This document shows, piece by piece, positions 1-5,528 of a DNA stretch of 8,990 nucleotides. Source of the stretch: an uncultured Lachnospiraceae bacterium (GTDB lineage Bacteria; Bacillota; Clostridia; Lachnospirales; Lachnospiraceae); contig CAMNFX010000045.1 of assembly GCA_946537585.1 (NCBI GenBank), positions 1 to 8,990 on the forward strand, given 5' to 3'. Made by a program: the position numbers and the translations under genes. Each line of letters starts with the position of its first letter. The first letter of the stretch is position 1. The notes beneath the pieces were generated by a model that was given only the letters and a program-made list of their open reading frames with translations, had not been told where the DNA came from and did not search any database.

Positions 1-2
1 CC

Positions 3-38
3 GAGGCCTTGGGCGTAACTGTCGAGACAGCACAGTGA
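3..38 (+). CDS. Possible 3' end of a gene entering from the left edge
   Basis: Frame 3 is open from the window edge and ends at TGA (36-38), reading EALGVTVETAQ. Only 11 residues are visible, so no family can be assigned. The frame is followed by a tandem repeat (40-77) and a plus-strand terminator-like hairpin (115-137), which fits a plus-strand gene ending here. Short tails of this kind, followed by structured repeats, occur at the ends of IS605-family tnpB genes; that is a guess from general appearance. Frame 2 is also open from the edge through to 265, so the choice of frame is uncertain. Confidence 0.25.
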   Translation, partial: EALGVTVETAQ

Positions 39-39
39 G

Positions 40-77
40 GAAGCCCCCACACCGGGCTGAAGCCTCCACACCGGCGG
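40..77. repeat. Two tandem copies of a 19-bp unit
   Basis: GAAGCCCCCACACCGGGCT (40-58) is followed directly by GAAGCCTCCACACCGGCGG (59-77). The two share the core CCACACCGG. Each copy can form a small GCC/GGC hairpin. The repeat starts two bases after the stop of the left-edge frame. It could be part of a structured 3' RNA such as the guide-RNA region at a transposon end, but only two copies are seen and nothing proves it. Confidence 0.5.
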
Positions 78-114
78 AAGCATTTTCCGAATTGAATAAC
101 GGTCATCGTATGAG

Positions 115-137
115 GCCCTGCTGTCGCAGGGCTTTTT
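115..137 (+). terminator. Terminator-like hairpin, plus strand
   Basis: A 7-bp GC-rich stem GCCCTGC (115-121) pairs with GCAGGGC (126-132) around the loop TGTC and is followed by TTTTT (133-137). This fits an intrinsic terminator for a plus-strand gene ending to the left. On the minus strand there is no T-run after the stem. The same bases also lie in the open coding-like tail downstream of the minus-strand gene, so the hairpin could be a by-product of that sequence. Confidence 0.4.
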
Positions 138-195
138 CAATGCGTGAAACTGCTTTTAGCAGTTTCTGGAGAGCTGCAGCATCATGTTTGTGTGC

Positions 196-1074
196 TTACG
201 GATGCATAACTGTGCTTTCGAGCATTTTCCGGAAAGCTGCCGTGTCAAAGGGCGCACCGGGGTAATCAAATGCAACGAGAAGATTGTGTCCGAGGGTGAT
301 TCCAACCTCGGCAAGATCGTTGATCCTGGCAAAGTTCTTTTTTGCGTATTTCGGGTCATCCATGCGTCCGAAGATCTCCAGATAGTATTCTTTCAGATTG
401 ACCGGACTCAGCATTTTCAGGTCAATGAATATCTCACGGCCGTCTGCAAGTGTAACAGGATACTCGTTTTTATACGGGATCTGCCAGCGGTAGACGATAT
501 TGGATGCGATACATTCATTTTTAGACCGTACAATTTCTCCGCGGTCTGTCCGGAACTGATAGTTGTCTTCAACCGGCCTTGTATTGGGCTTGTGGGTTTT
601 GGATTCCCATCTTTGGATGATCAAAGATTTGGATGAGAAAGCAGCCGGAGTCAATTGCCCAAAGTCCCGCTTGAACTGATCGAATAAAGCATTCAGCAAT
701 TCCGGATCATATTGGTCGGCATGGTGCTTAAGCTGCGACAGGCATTTTCTCACTACGCTCAGCGTCTTTTTGGCGCAGTAGGCTTTGATATATTCCGAAA
801 GCATGGGGTCGGATTTTTTTAAATACTGCGTCTTGAAATATGCATCGGAATGGGATGGACTAACCCCTTTTTCTGCAGTGCTCATATGGCTGCCCGGTGC
901 TGTTGCCCTTTCGAGAGAAAAGCTGATCCTGGTTTTACGACGATGAACATGCATAGCAGCAGACGGCGCGGCTGCCAGGATATTACGGCAGGTTTCTTCC
1001 AACCATTGAAGATAGCGAAATTCTTTGTCAAGCTGGTCTTTGAAAGCCGGATTCGTTAACATTATTTTGCTCAT
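196..1074 (-). CDS. PD-(D/E)XK nuclease-like protein of unknown function
   Basis: This is a 292-residue cytoplasmic protein with no signal peptide or membrane segment. The N-terminal half (about 1-150) is helical, charged and unrecognised. The C-terminal part (about 180-290) resembles a nuclease-fold domain common in clostridial hypothetical proteins: RSKNE with E187, a strand ending IFID with D218, YLEIFG with E233, then DDPKYAKKNFARIN and a final strand NLLVAF. E187, D218 and E233 fit the acidic positions of the PD-(D/E)XK fold; the usual PDF is IDL here and the lysine position is not obvious, so activity is uncertain. The ATG at 1074 is supported by AGGAA (1087-1083) eight bases upstream. 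The stop is TAA (196-198), but the frame stays open and coding-like beyond it to TGA at 103-105. The gene is divergent from the rest of the window. Family assignment is from remembered motifs, not from a search. Confidence 0.6.
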   Translation of the reverse strand: MSKIMLTNPAFKDQLDKEFRYLQWLEETCRNILAAAPSAAMHVHRRKTRISFSLERATAPGSHMSTAEKGVSPSHSDAYFKTQYLKKSDPMLSEYIKAYCAKKTLSVVRKCLSQLKHHADQYDPELLNALFDQFKRDFGQLTPAAFSSKSLIIQRWESKTHKPNTRPVEDNYQFRTDRGEIVRSKNECIASNIVYRWQIPYKNEYPVTLADGREIFIDLKMLSPVNLKEYYLEIFGRMDDPKYAKKNFARINDLAEVGITLGHNLLVAFDYPGAPFDTAAFRKMLESTVMHP

Positions 1075-1248
1075 AGATATTTTTCCTGTTTTTAATAACC
1101 GTCGTCATACCAACTGCTTTTTTGATGTGGATAGTTTTCTCTTGTGCAAAACGTGGCCCTTTAAAAAGGGAAACATTGATTCCAAAAGAATTGCCCACTC
1201 GGAATGAACAGGCACACGACAGCTTGTTTTTTAAGGTTTACGCTTTAA
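1075..1248. other. Upstream region of the minus-strand nuclease-like gene
   Basis: No gene is supported here. The stretch is AT-rich and contains the palindrome-like CCCTTTAAAAAGGG (1157-1170). It should hold the promoter of the minus-strand gene. Only weak candidate boxes are visible, for example TTGCAC on the minus strand near 1149-1144, without a convincing -10 at the right distance. Confidence 0.4.
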
Positions 1249-1440
1249 ACAAATCATAGAAGACTGTTTAAGCATATCAGCCCGAAAGCTCGAGCTGTGC
1301 GAATAATGATGGAAACTGCATCAGTGGGACAGGTATCAGGAAATGATAATGAAAGAATCATGAGTTCCTCTGAAGAGGAAAGATATACAACAGATACTCT
1401 TGCACTGAGTGGAGCAATAATATCACAGCGAGCAAGATGA
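1249..1440 (+). pseudogene. Coding-like remnant without a supported start
   Basis: The frame opens after a TAA at 1246-1248 and runs to TGA at 1438-1440. The first ATGs are at 1306 and 1309 and have no ribosome site. From 1306 it would encode 44 residues beginning MMETASVGQVSGNDNERIM and ending ALSGAIISQRAR. The residue mix looks like real protein (an acidic SSSEEER patch, a hydrophobic LALSGAII stretch), unlike the AT-rich filler around it. It may be the 3' end of a decayed gene. No family is recognised. It ends 49 bases before the start codon of the small frame at 1490. Confidence 0.3.
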
Positions 1441-1489
1441 TGCAAGCTGATTTTAATAATTGATGTGAAGAATACATAGGGAGGTCATT

Positions 1490-1546
1490 ATGTTACACGA
1501 AAATGAAGGTAAATTGGATGTTTCGTGTATGGTGTGGCTGCTATAA
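1490..1546 (+). CDS. 18-codon frame with a strong ribosome site
   Basis: ATG at 1490 is preceded by GGGAGG (1479-1484) at a five-base spacing, one of the better ribosome sites in the window. The frame encodes MLHENEGKLDVSCMVWLL and stops at TAA 1544-1546. The first two motifs of the alternating array (1494-1501 and 1522-1529) lie inside it. It could be a leader peptide, a truncated gene start, or a translated entry into the array transcript. No homolog is recognised, and a true product is unproven. Confidence 0.35.
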   Translation: MLHENEGKLDVSCMVWLL

Positions 1547-1798
1547 AGGGGTGAAATACACGAAACTCTTTTGTAATTCTGAATCCGTGTATGCCCTTAT
1601 CTAAAAAATACACGATATTTCTGTTAAGCTTCAGATTCGTGTACTGGCATTTTTGGCAGTACACAGTTTTAAGGTTTATTACTCATTCCGTGTACAGCTT
1701 TTAGTAACCCATACACGGAATCTGCCTTCAATTGGTATTTTGTGTACTCTTCCATCTGGACTGTACACGGAAGTTAAAAAGATAGATCAATTCGTGTA
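1494..1798. repeat. Array of 12 short motifs in alternating orientation, about 52-bp period
   Basis: The consensus is RTACACGRAW, with core TACACGAA. Forward copies start at 1494, 1557, 1609, 1660, 1712 and 1764; reverse copies (TTCGTGTA-like) start at 1522, 1584, 1636, 1687, 1739 and 1791. Orientation alternates without exception. From the second forward copy on, same-orientation copies are 51-52 bp apart, and forward-to-reverse distance is always 27 bp. The gaps are 19 bp (forward to reverse) and 16-17 bp (reverse to forward) except for the first unit (20 and 27 bp). Gap sequences are unrelated while their lengths are kept. Neighbouring copies can pair as hairpins, the best being TTTCGTGTAT (1521-1530) with ATACACGAAA (1556-1565), and ATTCCGTGTA with TACACGGAAT (1685-1721). 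Possible roles are a protein-binding array (regulator, partition or replication iterons), a BIME-like element, or a multi-hairpin RNA. It is not a CRISPR array: repeats are too short and alternate in direction. Confidence 0.85.
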
Positions 1799-1822
1799 TT
1801 CCCATGAAAAGTTCGTTGGGAA
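1799..1822. repeat. Small inverted repeat at the end of the array
   Basis: TTCCCA (1799-1804) pairs with TGGGAA (1817-1822) around a 12-base loop, starting at the base after the last array motif. There is no following T-run, so it is not a clear terminator. It may mark the array boundary. Confidence 0.35.
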
Positions 1823-1865
1823 AACTTCAAAAAGGCTGCCTTAAATTTTGAATTGTTACAGAAAG

Positions 1866-1914
1866 CGGGGCAGAAAGAGGGGCAAAAGAGGGCAGATGCG
1901 GGGCAGAAGCGGGG
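1866..1914 (+). repeat. G-run repeat, possible G-quadruplex
   Basis: Five G-runs begin at 1867, 1879, 1890, 1900 and 1911, spaced 10-12 bp. They lie in a degenerate tandem unit close to GCGGGGCAGAA. The four runs of four Gs and one of three, with loops of about 7-8 bases, could form an intermolecular or loose G-quadruplex in the plus strand. A frame translating this as QK/AG repeats exists, but it has no ribosome site and no protein character, so the repeat is listed as DNA or RNA structure only. Confidence 0.45.
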
Positions 1915-1977
1915 CGGAAGTGAGTCGGATTTGAGGCTTGACATATTTGGAGAGAAAAAGGCTGCTTTGATTAATGG

Positions 1978-2007
1978 TTGCGCTGCCCGGCGGATCTCAG
2001 ATATAAT
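1978..2007 (+). promoter_or_regulatory. Candidate promoter for the GH13 gene
   Basis: TTGCGC (1978-1983), an 18-base spacer and a consensus TATAAT (2002-2007) form a plausible sigma-70/SigA promoter. It predicts a start near 2014 and a leader of about 165 bases before the ATG at 2180. The -10 box is perfect; the -35 is weak. Confidence 0.5.
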
Positions 2008-2017
2008 ATGGACGCGT

Positions 2018-2165
2018 AAGCCCGGCTGCGCAAGAAAAGATATAGTTAACTGTCATCGCTAAGCTCGTCTTCGTCCTGCGGGCTTGACAAGCTTCGCGAG
2101 CACGTATACATGAAACTAACGCATCCCCTTCGCCCAATAGGGCTGGCTCGCTGCGTTTCATAGTA
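2018..2165 (+). promoter_or_regulatory. Folded 5' leader of the GH13 gene
   Basis: The leader holds several pairings. AAGCCCG (2018-2024) can pair with CGGGCTT (2079-2085). GCTCG (2063-2067) can pair with CGAGC (2097-2101), enclosing the odd palindrome GCTTG-A-CAAGC (2082-2092). A second arm pairs ATGA (2110-2113) and AACGCA (2118-2123) with TGCGTTTCAT (2152-2161), enclosing GCCC-AATA-GGGC (2132-2143). The second arm ends eight bases before the ribosome site. No known riboswitch class is recognised. A second candidate promoter, TTGACA (2084-2089) and TATACA (2105-2110), lies inside but has a short 15-base spacer. Confidence 0.4.
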
Positions 2166-2168
2166 AGT

Positions 2169-2175
2169 GAGGTGA
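2169..2175 (+). promoter_or_regulatory. Ribosome binding site of the GH13 gene
   Basis: GAGGTGA lies four bases before the ATG at 2180 and supports that start. Confidence 0.75.
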
Positions 2176-2179
2176 TCGT

Positions 2180-3850
2180 ATGGCCTGGTATGATGAGGCT
2201 GTGTTTTACCATATATATCCGCTGGGGCTGACGGGGGCGCCCGAGCATAACGAGTATAAGTCCCCGGATGAGTATGCTGTGGATGTGTCGCCGGCTGACG
2301 CTGCGAGGATCCCTGGAATGGATACTGCTTCGAATGGAACCGCCCGGGTGCGCCTGCACCGGCTGCAGACGCTGATCCCATGGATCTCGCATATCAAAAG
2401 GATCGGCTGCACGGCTCTGTATATCGGTCCGCTGTTTGAGTCGGTCGGGCATGGATACGAGACGACGGACTACCGGAAGCTGGATTCGCGGCTTGGCACC
2501 AATGAGGATCTGAAGGATTTTGTGCGACGCTGTCATGAGGCAGGGATCCGCGTGATCCTGGACGGTGTGTTCAATCACACCGGACGTGATTTCTTTGCTT
2601 TTAAAGACCTGCAGGCGCACAGGGAGCAGAGCCGGTATCTGCACTGGTACTGCAATGTCAATTTCTGGAACAACAACGAATATAATGACGGATTTTCCTA
2701 TGACAACTGGGGCGGCTACAACCTGCTGGTGAAGCTGAATACCCGTAACCCGGAGGTCCGCGATTATCTGCTGGATACAGTTCGGTTCTGGGTGTCGGAG
2801 TTTGATATCGACGGGCTCCGTCTGGATGCGGCGGATGTGCTGGACTTTGACTTCATGCGCAGCCTTCGGGATCTGGCCAACAACATCAAACCGGAGTTCT
2901 GGCTCATGGGTGAGGTGATCCACGGCGAGTACGGCAGATGGGTCAATGAAAACACCTTAAATTCCGTGACCAATTATCATCTGCACAAGGCCCTCTACAG
3001 CGGGCATAATGATCATAATTACTTCGAGATCGCCCATACCGTGAAACGCCAGCGGGATATGGGACTCGGCGACAATGTGCATCTCTACAGCTTCGTGGAC
3101 AATCACGATGTCGAGAGGATCATGACGAAGCTTCGAAATAAGGAGCATTACCGTCCGGTTCACGTGCTGCTCTATACACTGCCCGGTATACCGAGTCTCT
3201 ACTATGGGTCGGAATTCGGCATCGAGGGCCGCAAGGAGAAGTGGTCGGACGCTTCACTGCGGCCGCGTCTGGATCTTTACGAAATGCTGTGTTCGGCGGG
3301 TATCGGGCCTGAAACCGGCAGCAGTCATCCAGATGGAGGGGCCTCCGGGGATGTGCAGAGCTTTGATTCAGATGAAAAGCCTCAGGATGCTGAGAATGCT
3401 GAGTATACCGGGAATGCGGAATCATATTATGAGTATGGGTGTCCCGAAGTGAAGGAAGCACCGGATCCCAGAGCAGCTGCCTGCTTGAAGCTGATCACGA
3501 AGCTCGGAGAGGCACACAAGGCACTTCCGGCCTTAAGCTACGGAACTTATCAGGAGCTCCAGCTTACGACCACAAAATATGCTTTTGCAAGAGGCGACCT
3601 CATCGTAACCGTAAACAATGCGGACCACCCGGATGCTTTCGATATCCGTGTGACGGATCTTTGGGATGCCGGCCGATGGAACAGCGGCTCTGATGCCGCC
3701 GGTCTGATCAGGCAAAGTGAGGATGAAAATGCAGGAGGGCCGGCATATATCGGCGTGCTTTCCGGTAAGAGAACAGCGATCCATGACGGCTGGGCGCATC
3801 TTGAGATCGATTCCTGTGATGGAGAGATATGGGTGCCTGCAGGATGTTGA
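2180..3850 (+). CDS. GH13 alpha-amylase-family glycosidase, cytoplasmic
   Basis: This 556-residue enzyme should cleave alpha-1,4-glucans or maltodextrins inside the cell, as no signal peptide is seen. It starts with the strand AVFYHIYPLGLTG. The four GH13 regions are present: DGVFNH (128-133), GLRLDAAD with nucleophile D216, GEVIH with acid/base E245, and FVDNHD with D310. All three catalytic acids and both conserved histidines are kept. GIPSLYYGSEFGIEG (336-350) closes the barrel, and a beta domain with YQEL and EIWVPAG ends the protein. The layout resembles cyclomaltodextrinase/neopullulanase-type or intracellular amylases; substrate cannot be fixed from sequence. Two insertions stand out: about residues 29-58, and an acidic, low-complexity stretch at about 374-428 between the barrel and the C-terminal domain. 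The gene has its own promoter and leader, and no transporter lies next to it in this window. Confidence 0.9.
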   Translation: MAWYDEAVFYHIYPLGLTGAPEHNEYKSPDEYAVDVSPADAARIPGMDTASNGTARVRLHRLQTLIPWISHIKRIGCTALYIGPLFESVGHGYETTDYRKLDSRLGTNEDLKDFVRRCHEAGIRVILDGVFNHTGRDFFAFKDLQAHREQSRYLHWYCNVNFWNNNEYNDGFSYDNWGGYNLLVKLNTRNPEVRDYLLDTVRFWVSEFDIDGLRLDAADVLDFDFMRSLRDLANNIKPEFWLMGEVIHGEYGRWVNENTLNSVTNYHLHKALYSGHNDHNYFEIAHTVKRQRDMGLGDNVHLYSFVDNHDVERIMTKLRNKEHYRPVHVLLYTLPGIPSLYYGSEFGIEGRKEKWSDASLRPRLDLYEMLCSAGIGPETGSSHPDGGASGDVQSFDSDEKPQDAENAEYTGNAESYYEYGCPEVKEAPDPRAAACLKLITKLGEAHKALPALSYGTYQELQLTTTKYAFARGDLIVTVNNADHPDAFDIRVTDLWDAGRWNSGSDAAGLIRQSEDENAGGPAYIGVLSGKRTAIHDGWAHLEIDSCDGEIWVPAGC

Positions 3851-3947
3851 GTTACTCTTCAGACGTTTGCCAGGCCTTGAATACCGCTTTTGAAAAAATC
3901 CATGTGCTGATGCTGATATTGTTTCACGGAAAGTCATGGGCGTATCC

Positions 3948-3976
3948 TTGAGAAATCGGCATAATTATGATATTAT
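3948..3976 (+). promoter_or_regulatory. Promoter of serS
   Basis: TTGAGA (3948-3953), exactly 17 bases, then TATTAT (3971-3976) form a good SigA-type promoter. Transcription would start near 3983, giving a leader of about 100 bases. This separates serS from the GH13 gene, after which no clear terminator is visible (3851-3947). Confidence 0.65.
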
Positions 3977-4034
3977 AAACAAGTTGACCGCGCTGATCTT
4001 ATGAAGGCTGCCAGAAAGGGCTTCCGGACGGATG

Positions 4035-4049
4035 AGATGCGGTGCATCT
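4035..4049 (+). other. Small hairpin in the serS leader
   Basis: AGATGC (4035-4040) pairs with GCATCT (4044-4049) around the loop GGT. The leader is too short for a T-box riboswitch and no T-box sequence is seen, although many Firmicute serS genes carry one. The hairpin is not followed by a T-run. Confidence 0.3.
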
Positions 4050-4086
4050 GGACTGAATACACTGAGTAAGGAAAGGTATATAAGAC

Positions 4087-5400
4087 ATGTTAGATATCAG
4101 GTTTGTGAGAGAGAATCCCGAACTGGTAAAGGAAAATATCCGCAAGAAGTTTCAGGATGAGAAGCTGCCGCTGGTAGATGAGTGCGTTGCGCTCGATGCC
4201 GAGCTGCGTAAGGTCCAGCAGGAGGCCGATGACTTAAGAGCAAGGCGCAACAAGCTGTCCAAGGAGATCGGCGGCCTGATGGCGAAGGGTCTTAAGGAAG
4301 AGGCGGAGAAGGTCAAGGCAGAGGTCACCAAGGACGGAGACCTTTTAAACGAGCTTTCCGCGAAGCAGACTTCACTGTCCGAGGAGCTGACCAAAAAGAT
4401 GATGATCATCCCGCAGATGATCGATCCGTCTGTTCCGATCGGCAAGGACGATTCCTTCAATGTCGAGGTACAGCGTTTCGGCGAGCCCGTGGTTCCGGAT
4501 TTTGAGATCCCGTATCATACCGATATCATGGAGAGCTTCGGCGGAGTGGATATGGATGCTGCAGGACGTGTTGCCGGCAACGGCTTCTACTACCTGATCG
4601 GCGATATCGCCCGTCTTCATGAGGCAGTGCTGGCATACGGCCGTGACTTCATGATCGGCAGAGGTTTCACCTACTGCATCCCGCCCTTCATGATCCGTTC
4701 CAAGGTCGTGACCGGCGTTATGTCCTTCGCGGAAATGGATGCCATGATGTATAAGATCGAGGGTGAGGATCTCTACCTGATCGGAACCTCCGAGCATTCC
4801 ATGATCGGCCGCTATATCGACCAGACTCTTGACGAGGACAAGCTTCCGATCACCATGACCTCCTACAGCCCCTGCTTCCGCAAGGAGAAGGGCGCCCATG
4901 GCATCGAGGAGCGCGGCGTTTACCGTATCCATCAGTTCGAAAAGCAGGAGATGATCGTTGTCTGCGAGCCGGAGGACAGCATGAAGTGGTACGATGTTCT
5001 CTGGAAGAACACCGTAGATTTCTTCCGCAGCCTGGATATCCCGGTGCGCCAGCTCGAGTGCTGCTCCGGTGACCTGGCTGACCTCAAGGTCAAGTCCTGC
5101 GATGTCGAGGCATGGAGCCCGCGCCAGAAGAAGTATTTCGAGGTCGGTTCCTGCTCCAACTTAGGCGATGCGCAGGCAAGACGCCTCAAGATCCGCATCA
5201 AGTCCAAGGAGAAGGGCAACCATCTCGCTCATACCTTAAACAACACCTGCGTGGCGCCGCCGCGTATGCTGATCGCTTTCCTGGAGAACAATCTTCAGGC
5301 AGACGGCTCCGTGAAGATCCCCGAGGTGCTTCGTCCGTACATGGGCGGTACCGAGGTGCTTGTGCCCCAGTATAACTCCATCACTGCTAAGAAGAAGTGA
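4087..5400 (+). CDS. serS: Seryl-tRNA synthetase
   Basis: The 437-residue class II synthetase charges tRNA-Ser (and tRNA-Sec where present) with serine in the cytosol. It starts MLDIRFVRENPELVKENI, followed by the long two-helix coiled-coil arm (about 35-105) that binds the tRNA variable arm. The catalytic domain shows the serine-binding TSE (234-236), motif 2 CFRKEKGAHGIEERGVYR (263-280) with R265 and E267, IHQFEKQEM, then EVGSCSNLGDAQARR and motif 3 APPRMLIAFLENN with R393. Length is normal. The motif 2 loop and motif 3 differ from the E. coli/B. subtilis pattern (SEAGSAGRDTRG and VGRT), placing it in a divergent clade that, from memory, is common in Clostridia. The start at 4087 has AGGAAAGG (4069-4076) upstream. 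Confidence 0.95.
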   Translation: MLDIRFVRENPELVKENIRKKFQDEKLPLVDECVALDAELRKVQQEADDLRARRNKLSKEIGGLMAKGLKEEAEKVKAEVTKDGDLLNELSAKQTSLSEELTKKMMIIPQMIDPSVPIGKDDSFNVEVQRFGEPVVPDFEIPYHTDIMESFGGVDMDAAGRVAGNGFYYLIGDIARLHEAVLAYGRDFMIGRGFTYCIPPFMIRSKVVTGVMSFAEMDAMMYKIEGEDLYLIGTSEHSMIGRYIDQTLDEDKLPITMTSYSPCFRKEKGAHGIEERGVYRIHQFEKQEMIVVCEPEDSMKWYDVLWKNTVDFFRSLDIPVRQLECCSGDLADLKVKSCDVEAWSPRQKKYFEVGSCSNLGDAQARRLKIRIKSKEKGNHLAHTLNNTCVAPPRMLIAFLENNLQADGSVKIPEVLRPYMGGTEVLVPQYNSITAKKK

Positions 5401-5425
5401 TCTTCCTCGCCGGATCTGCTTTGTT

Positions 5426-5449
5426 CGTCATCGCAGATGACGGCATTTT
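5426..5449 (+). terminator. Weak terminator-like hairpin after serS
   Basis: CGTCATC (5426-5432) pairs with GATGACG (5436-5442) around GCA. A short TTTT lies at 5446-5449 after GCA. The stem is good but the T-run is short and offset, so termination may be partial and serS could read into pcrA. Confidence 0.4.
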
Positions 5450-5490
5450 GCAGCACCGGATGGCAATGAAGGAATACGAACGATTGAAAT

Positions 5491-5508
5491 GTTATCATAA
5501 ATGATAAC
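5491..5508. promoter_or_regulatory. Perfect palindrome upstream of pcrA, possible operator
   Basis: GTTATCAT (5491-5498) and ATGATAAC (5501-5508) are exact inverted repeats around AA. The site begins directly after a TTGAAA (5484-5489) and is followed by TATAGC (5509-5514), so it could lie between promoter boxes; the 19-base spacing and the closeness to the ribosome site make that promoter doubtful. It is AT-rich and lacks a T-run, so it is not a terminator. It differs from the Firmicute LexA box (GAAC-N4-GTTC type). Confidence 0.5.
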
Positions 5509-5515
5509 TATAGCT

Positions 5516-5521
5516 AGGGAG
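5516..5521 (+). promoter_or_regulatory. Ribosome binding site that sets the TTG start of pcrA
   Basis: AGGGAG is seven bases before TTG at 5529. No ATG fits the conserved N-terminus NKEELLNGLNEQQKEAV, so TTG is the start. Confidence 0.75.
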
Positions 5522-5528
5522 ATAGTAT

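Noticed and set aside
184..636. Plus-strand 150-codon frame
   Set aside because: It overlaps the minus-strand nuclease-like gene, has no ribosome site and no protein character.
1494..1798. CRISPR array
   Set aside because: The repeated motif is only about 8-10 bp, alternates in orientation and has 16-19-bp gaps; no cas genes are nearby.
1938..1943. TTGACA as -35 box of the GH13 promoter
   Set aside because: The sequence 17 bases downstream (GCTGCT) is not a -10 box; the TATAAT at 2002 is too far away.
1653..2062. Two short plus-strand frames (1653-1844 and 1853-2062)
   Set aside because: They have no ribosome sites and their translations only reflect the array motifs and the G-run repeat.
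1997..2923. Long minus-strand frame opposite the GH13 gene
   Set aside because: It is the shadow of a strongly supported GH13 gene, with no recognisable domain.
3983..4086. T-box riboswitch for serS
   Set aside because: The leader is about 100 bases, with no T-box sequence and no terminator/antiterminator pair.
4372..4932. Minus-strand frame opposite serS
   Set aside because: It is antisense to conserved synthetase motifs and its composition is typical of a codon-bias shadow.
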